Part shown: in pieces, positions 23,287 to 26,770 of the stretch
Position numbering within the stretch: position 1 is the stretch's first letter
How the letters are laid out: every line of letters starts with the position of its first letter
Origin: Planctomycetaceae bacterium
GTDB taxonomy: Bacteria > Planctomycetota > Planctomycetia > Pirellulales > Thermoguttaceae
DNA length: 26,770 bases
Reading direction: 5' to 3'
NCBI GenBank assembly: GCA_031256755.1
Contig: JAIRPZ010000167.1
Coordinates: forward strand, 1 to 26,770
Notes under the pieces: generated by a model
Told to the model about the DNA's origin: nothing
Seen by the model: the letters and a program-made list of their open reading frames with translations, nothing else
The model's database searches: none
Translations under genes and position numbers: made by a program

Positions 23287-24162
23287 TTAGGCTGGTTTCG
23301 GTTCGACCAGTACCGCCGTTCCGATCCACTGCCGGATAATGGCTGCCGCGGCTTCAGGATTTTCCCGAATCAACTCCGCAACATCATCCAGCAAAGAATG
23401 AATATCCGGCAAATCGCCGAAGTGCCGCGCCGCCTCTTCCGCCGCAATCCGCTCTTCTTCCTGCCGCTGCGATTCCTCCGCAGCAAGACGGGCGGTTTTT
23501 TCTTCTTCAGTTTCCGGTTCCGGCTCGCCCTTCAACTGCCGCAGCCAACGGGCATAATCGGCTTCGAGTTCCTCTATCGGCTTGCCGAAAATATACGCAC
23601 GCTGCCGATTCGCCACACGCCGCGCCACACGGGCGGCTTCGTTCTTTTTGATCAACGTAATCACATCCAGCACGGTCTCCTCGCGGGGAGAATAAATCCG
23701 CGACGGCATCATACGCTGCCGGTCTAACGCTTCCAGTTTATCCGCCGCCGATTCCGTACACCGCACAATGTCCACCGGCGAAAGACGTTTCGGATAAATT
23801 TCATCATTGACTTCCTGATGCAGAAGAAGTTCTTCAAAATTGACTTCTTCAAGCAACTCTTTGATTTTCTGATCTTTAACACGCCGGGCTTCAGTGCGTT
23901 CCTGTGCATATTTGACCGCTTCAGCAATGGCCATGTAGCGTTTTTTACCGACCGGCTTGGCAAATTCTTTGCCTTCGGTTTTCCGCCGCCGCCCGACTTT
24001 AATCGCATCATCAATACGTCCAAGCGATTCCAGCAGTTTGACAAGTTCATCAGTCGAAAGTCCGCACTGCGCCTGAACAAACTCGGCAAGTTTGCTGGGC
24101 AGCACCGGCATTTTCGAGTAGTCCGGCTCTTTCGGGGCTTTTTTCCTGCCAAATATTCCCAT
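23287..24162 (-). CDS. Charged helical hypothetical protein
   Basis: 291 residues from the ATG at 24162; an in-frame TTG at 24183 is less likely. It begins MGIFGRKKAPKEPDYSKMPVLPSK and is then mostly charged helix with Arg/Lys-rich and Glu-rich blocks, including a likely coiled coil near 205-245 (EEEKTARLAAEESQRQEEER). No signal peptide or membrane segment. The C-terminus DVAELIRENPEAAAAIIRQW resembles the tail of the flagellar M-ring protein FliF, the FliG-binding region, but no flagellar gene is nearby, so this is a hint only. It lies downstream of the autotransporter on the same strand. The start codon sits in the last unit of a 15-bp tandem array. Function unknown. Confidence 0.78.
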   Translation of the reverse strand: MGIFGRKKAPKEPDYSKMPVLPSKLAEFVQAQCGLSTDELVKLLESLGRIDDAIKVGRRRKTEGKEFAKPVGKKRYMAIAEAVKYAQERTEARRVKDQKIKELLEEVNFEELLLHQEVNDEIYPKRLSPVDIVRCTESAADKLEALDRQRMMPSRIYSPREETVLDVITLIKKNEAARVARRVANRQRAYIFGKPIEELEADYARWLRQLKGEPEPETEEEKTARLAAEESQRQEEERIAAEEAARHFGDLPDIHSLLDDVAELIRENPEAAAAIIRQWIGTAVLVEPKPA

Positions 24163-24266
24163 CACCAAAAATGACCGCTGCAAAAAGGATCGTTACTAAA
24201 ATAACCGTTACAAAAATTAATACTGCAAAAATTAATGTTGCAAAAATTACCGTTGCAGAATAAAAC
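24162..24266 (-). repeat. Seven-unit 15-bp tandem array
   Basis: Seven consecutive 15-base units begin at 24162, 24177, 24192, 24207, 24222, 24237 and 24252, with a plus-strand consensus close to GTTGCAAAAATTACC. The array starts inside the last codons of the autotransporter and ends exactly at the start codon of the next gene, so it fills the gap between them. The 15-base period preserves the reading frame. On the minus strand one frame reads as pentapeptides of the type xNFCx (INFCN, GNFCN) and ends with a TGA that overlaps the next ATG. That frame has no start codon of its own. Confidence 0.85.
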
Positions 24267-26770
24267 CGATGTTGGCGGCGTGAATCACCTGACTGCGGTT
24301 CACTATCGAATCGTAACCAAGAAACGCCCGGGCTTTTGTCGTGATGTCGTAATTCACCCCCACGCCGAGAATTCCCCAATCCCGATTCGGATCGTTGCCG
24401 TGTACCGTAAACGTCTGATTCGGCAGACCGGTAAAGCCCGCCGTGAATTCCGTGTGCCGCGTTCCCATATCGAATTCGTACATCCACGTCGCATTGCCGT
24501 AAATAGAAACAGCCCCAAGCGATGTTTCACCGTTGTACAGCGGTATCGGGAAAGAATCAAACCGCATGCCGAACATTTGCCGTAAACTGTAAAAATCCTC
24601 TTCCGGTGCGGTCAAATTCAAACTGCCTGCTCCGGTTTCCGTAAAACTGCTGCGGGTCAGATAGATTCCCTGCACCCCCAAAAACGGATGCCAATAACCG
24701 AAAGGACGCATATAACGTTTACCCGCTTCCAAGTGCAAACTCCCAAGGTACGCATGATGCTTGCTGGCTGCCGTCCGGTTGAACACTTCGAGATACCGCT
24801 GTGTGTCGTAGTTATGTCTGCCCAGTCCTGCTTGGGCAAGGATATAACTGTTGTCCCAATCATGACGATAGTACAAACCGAGTGTTAGTTCTTCGGTCGC
24901 CGTTTTGTCACTCACACTGCCCTTTATTTCACCGCCGCCGAAAGAAAGAAATCCGCCCAGCCGTGTCCGGCTGTTGCGGACACGGTCAAAACCGGCGATC
25001 AGTCCGAAAAGATCGCTGCGGACTTTGCCGGCATTGGTTTCCGCCTGCATATTGCCTTTGTAAGCGTAACTCATTCCCCACACGTTGTCTTTGATCTGCA
25101 TCGAACCGGCAACGGGTCCCCGCCGCAAAACATCGGCAAGCGTTGAATGAAGGAATGTCGTATCTTGGAAACTGATCGTGTTCATCGTTCCGTAAAGAGA
25201 ACCGCTCAATTCGTCAAGAACATTATTCACCAAACCGGTTTTACGGGCATCAATATGATCGAATTGATACACCGCCAAATCCAAATCGCTGAAACGAACA
25301 GGACTCAAAGACGCATCAATAACATCAAAATACCGCCCCATTTCCCGCTGATTCGGCGTTTTTCCCAGCGAAACATAACTAAACGGCGCACCGTTGTAGT
25401 TGTCGACAATGATAACGTGCGGACGCACCATGTTTCCGACCGTATTCTCTCCGCTGCTGCCGCGGATAATTTGAAACCAGTAAGTTCCGTCTGATCCGTC
25501 TTCGTAGTCCGCGGTAATGTCGAAATTCGGATTGAGTTGCCCGTTAGCAACCGCACTCGGCGGATCCGTCAACGGCGTTGTCACTGTCAGCGTGTCTGCC
25601 TTAAGGAATACATATTTTTTGTTCTGAATAAATGTCTCGTCCACGTCGACCAGCAGTGTTCCTTCTGAGACCGTTGCTGTGCCGTTCACCTGAAGAAGAT
25701 CGCCTGCACGCACCAAAATCGCTCCGTCTGCTGCGGACGTAAAATTGCCGTTAATCGTTAATGTTCCGGGTTTGTCCGTATCTCCGGGGGCGACAACGCC
25801 GTGATTGGTGACACCGGAGTTCGCCGTAATCGTTCCGATGCCGCGGAGAGAGGCGGAATTTTCTCCGTTGTTTTTAATGTCCAGCGAACCGAATGTGGCA
25901 TCGCCGTTGACGATCAGCGTTGATTTGGCATGCGTATCGGCACCGATAACGCCGGCGGTAAAATAACTTGTTGTATCCTTAGCGAGAGTGGTCGTTCCGC
26001 CCCATACTTGCAGCGAAAACTGATTGATAGCCGTACCGATATTTCCGTTGATGGAGATCACGGCATTTTCGTCACCGCCGGTTCCGGCAATGCCGCCGCT
26101 GCCGGCAAGTTTGCCGAAGGTTAAGTCAATCGATGTATTGCTGCCATTGACAATGTTGCCGGTAACATTGCTGTTTCCCATGAAGTTGATACCGTCCGTA
26201 ACAGTGCTTTTAATCAAAACAGCGTTCCCGCTGCCGGCATTGATTGTGCCGCTGTTGTGAATTCCTTTGGCGGCGGTATCAAGATGAATGCCGGTGCCGT
26301 TGGTTCCGGTTGCGGAGATTGTTCCGTTGTTGACCAGCGTCGTTCCGGTTCCCCAAATGGAGAGAAAACCGATCCCTTCTTCACCGTTTGCGGCAACGGT
26401 TATGCCGTTGCTGATAATAACGGTATTATCATTCCCTTCGACCCGGACACCGGCACCGGCAAAGCCGGTAGAAAGAACATCGACATTTTGAGTAATCGTA
26501 TTGCCGTCCGAAACGAGATGCAGACCGACCGCATAAGATAAACTGCTGCTTCCGCCGGTAAATCCCTGCGTGTTTGTCGCTGTTGTATTGTCTTGATAAT
26601 AGGATTTTCCGAAGGACTGTTGAAGGTCAATATCCCAGCCGAGATCTTTGAGAATTGCTAATTCGACTTCGGAGAGAAACGGGCGTTCCTCTGTTTTTGT
26701 TGTACCTTTATCCCACATCCCATAAATGGCGTTCATAACTCCGTGAATAGTGTCAGGATGGGAAGCAGGG
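24247..26770 (-). CDS. Autotransporter with upstream protease-like segment, 5'-partial
   Basis: At least 840 codons, open to the window edge. The ATG at 26736 is internal, because the frame continues upstream without a stop (HPDTIHGVMNAIYGMWD). The segment up to LSEVELAILKDLGWDID resembles the end of a metzincin-type zinc peptidase domain, in which LS-x-x-(E/D)-L-x-x-L-x-DLGW closes the fold. It is followed by a Thr/Asn/Gly-rich passenger beta-helix with repeats such as VNNGTISATG, IHNSGTINAGSG and VTNHGVVAPG. The last 300 residues (from about MQIKDNVWGMSYAYKG) are a beta-barrel translocator of the AidA/PF03797 type, ending IGFILQR; a final aromatic residue is missing. It is probably exported by Sec, passes through its own barrel, and is shown on the cell surface. 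Confidence 0.85.
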   Translation of the reverse strand, partial: PASHPDTIHGVMNAIYGMWDKGTTKTEERPFLSEVELAILKDLGWDIDLQQSFGKSYYQDNTTATNTQGFTGGSSSLSYAVGLHLVSDGNTITQNVDVLSTGFAGAGVRVEGNDNTVIISNGITVAANGEEGIGFLSIWGTGTTLVNNGTISATGTNGTGIHLDTAAKGIHNSGTINAGSGNAVLIKSTVTDGINFMGNSNVTGNIVNGSNTSIDLTFGKLAGSGGIAGTGGDENAVISINGNIGTAINQFSLQVWGGTTTLAKDTTSYFTAGVIGADTHAKSTLIVNGDATFGSLDIKNNGENSASLRGIGTITANSGVTNHGVVAPGDTDKPGTLTINGNFTSAADGAILVRAGDLLQVNGTATVSEGTLLVDVDETFIQNKKYVFLKADTLTVTTPLTDPPSAVANGQLNPNFDITADYEDGSDGTYWFQIIRGSSGENTVGNMVRPHVIIVDNYNGAPFSYVSLGKTPNQREMGRYFDVIDASLSPVRFSDLDLAVYQFDHIDARKTGLVNNVLDELSGSLYGTMNTISFQDTTFLHSTLADVLRRGPVAGSMQIKDNVWGMSYAYKGNMQAETNAGKVRSDLFGLIAGFDRVRNSRTRLGGFLSFGGGEIKGSVSDKTATEELTLGLYYRHDWDNSYILAQAGLGRHNYDTQRYLEVFNRTAASKHHAYLGSLHLEAGKRYMRPFGYWHPFLGVQGIYLTRSSFTETGAGSLNLTAPEEDFYSLRQMFGMRFDSFPIPLYNGETSLGAVSIYGNATWMYEFDMGTRHTEFTAGFTGLPNQTFTVHGNDPNRDWGILGVGVNYDITTKARAFLGYDSIVNRSQVIHAANIGFILQR

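Noticed and set aside
24162..24266. CRISPR array
   Set aside because: Units are 15 bases, contiguous and without spacers, so this is a simple tandem repeat.
24050..24487. Minus-strand frame reading the array as VIFAT-like hydrophobic pentapeptides
   Set aside because: It overlaps both neighbouring genes in a different frame and lacks a credible start; the xNFCx frame is a better reading of the same array.
1..26770. tRNA, rRNA, integrase and complete insertion sequences
   Set aside because: I looked for tRNA-like TΨC arms, transposase or integrase motifs and terminal inverted repeats and found none convincing; a covariance-model scan would be more reliable.

Overview
The window looks like chromosomal DNA of a diderm bacterium, most probably a planctomycete-type organism (Planctomycetota), perhaps anaerobic. 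This is an inference from gene content. The UMP kinase, ROK kinase, secretin and AP-endonuclease-2-type TIM-barrel protein read like planctomycete versions. An LptE lipoprotein, a secretin and an autotransporter show an outer membrane. Three radical-SAM genes or remnants fit an anaerobic lifestyle. Base composition is about 50% GC; the stretches around 1-1840 and 2650-4680 look more A/T-rich. I see no rRNA, tRNA, CRISPR array or complete insertion sequence.

Layout. 1-2566 (+): two related pentapeptide-repeat genes packed tightly against a UMP kinase gene (pyrH). 2656-4235 (-): a HemW-like radical-SAM gene preceded by a truncated radical-SAM pseudogene. 4236-4680: non-coding. 4681-5760 (+): CDP-glucose 4,6-dehydratase, whose 3' end overlaps a convergent ROK sugar kinase (-). 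7101-8813 (+): type II secretion/type IV pilus assembly ATPase. 9030-9776 (-): sugar-phosphate isomerase/epimerase-like TIM barrel. 10108-13671 (+): a large secretin with a TTG start. 13764-14003 (-): ribosomal protein L31. 14148-14672 (-): LptE-like lipoprotein. 14942-16117 (+): a small PHA-system-family protein and a radical-SAM protein, probably co-transcribed. 16324-17814 (-): membrane-anchored hypothetical. 17983-20463 (+): exported protein with a transglutaminase-like Cys-His-Asp set. 20464-20952: promoter and structured leader of rho. 20953-22281 (+): rho. 22509-23270 (+): SDR oxidoreductase. 23287-26770 (-): a charged hypothetical protein downstream of an autotransporter that runs off the window edge.

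Themes. Envelope and secretion dominate: ATPase and secretin of a type II secretion-like system, LptE, the autotransporter, the exported transglutaminase-like protein and a nucleotide-sugar enzyme. Housekeeping genes (pyrH, rpmE, rho) are interspersed. The most unusual sequence-level signals are a seven-unit 15-bp tandem array that fills the gap between the autotransporter and the next gene and can be read as pentapeptide repeats; an imperfect dispersed repeat of about 90-100 bp found in two convergent intergenic gaps; a truncated radical-SAM gene; the pentapeptide-repeat/pyrH cluster; and a long hairpin-rich rho leader. No single complete new system can be proven from this window alone.
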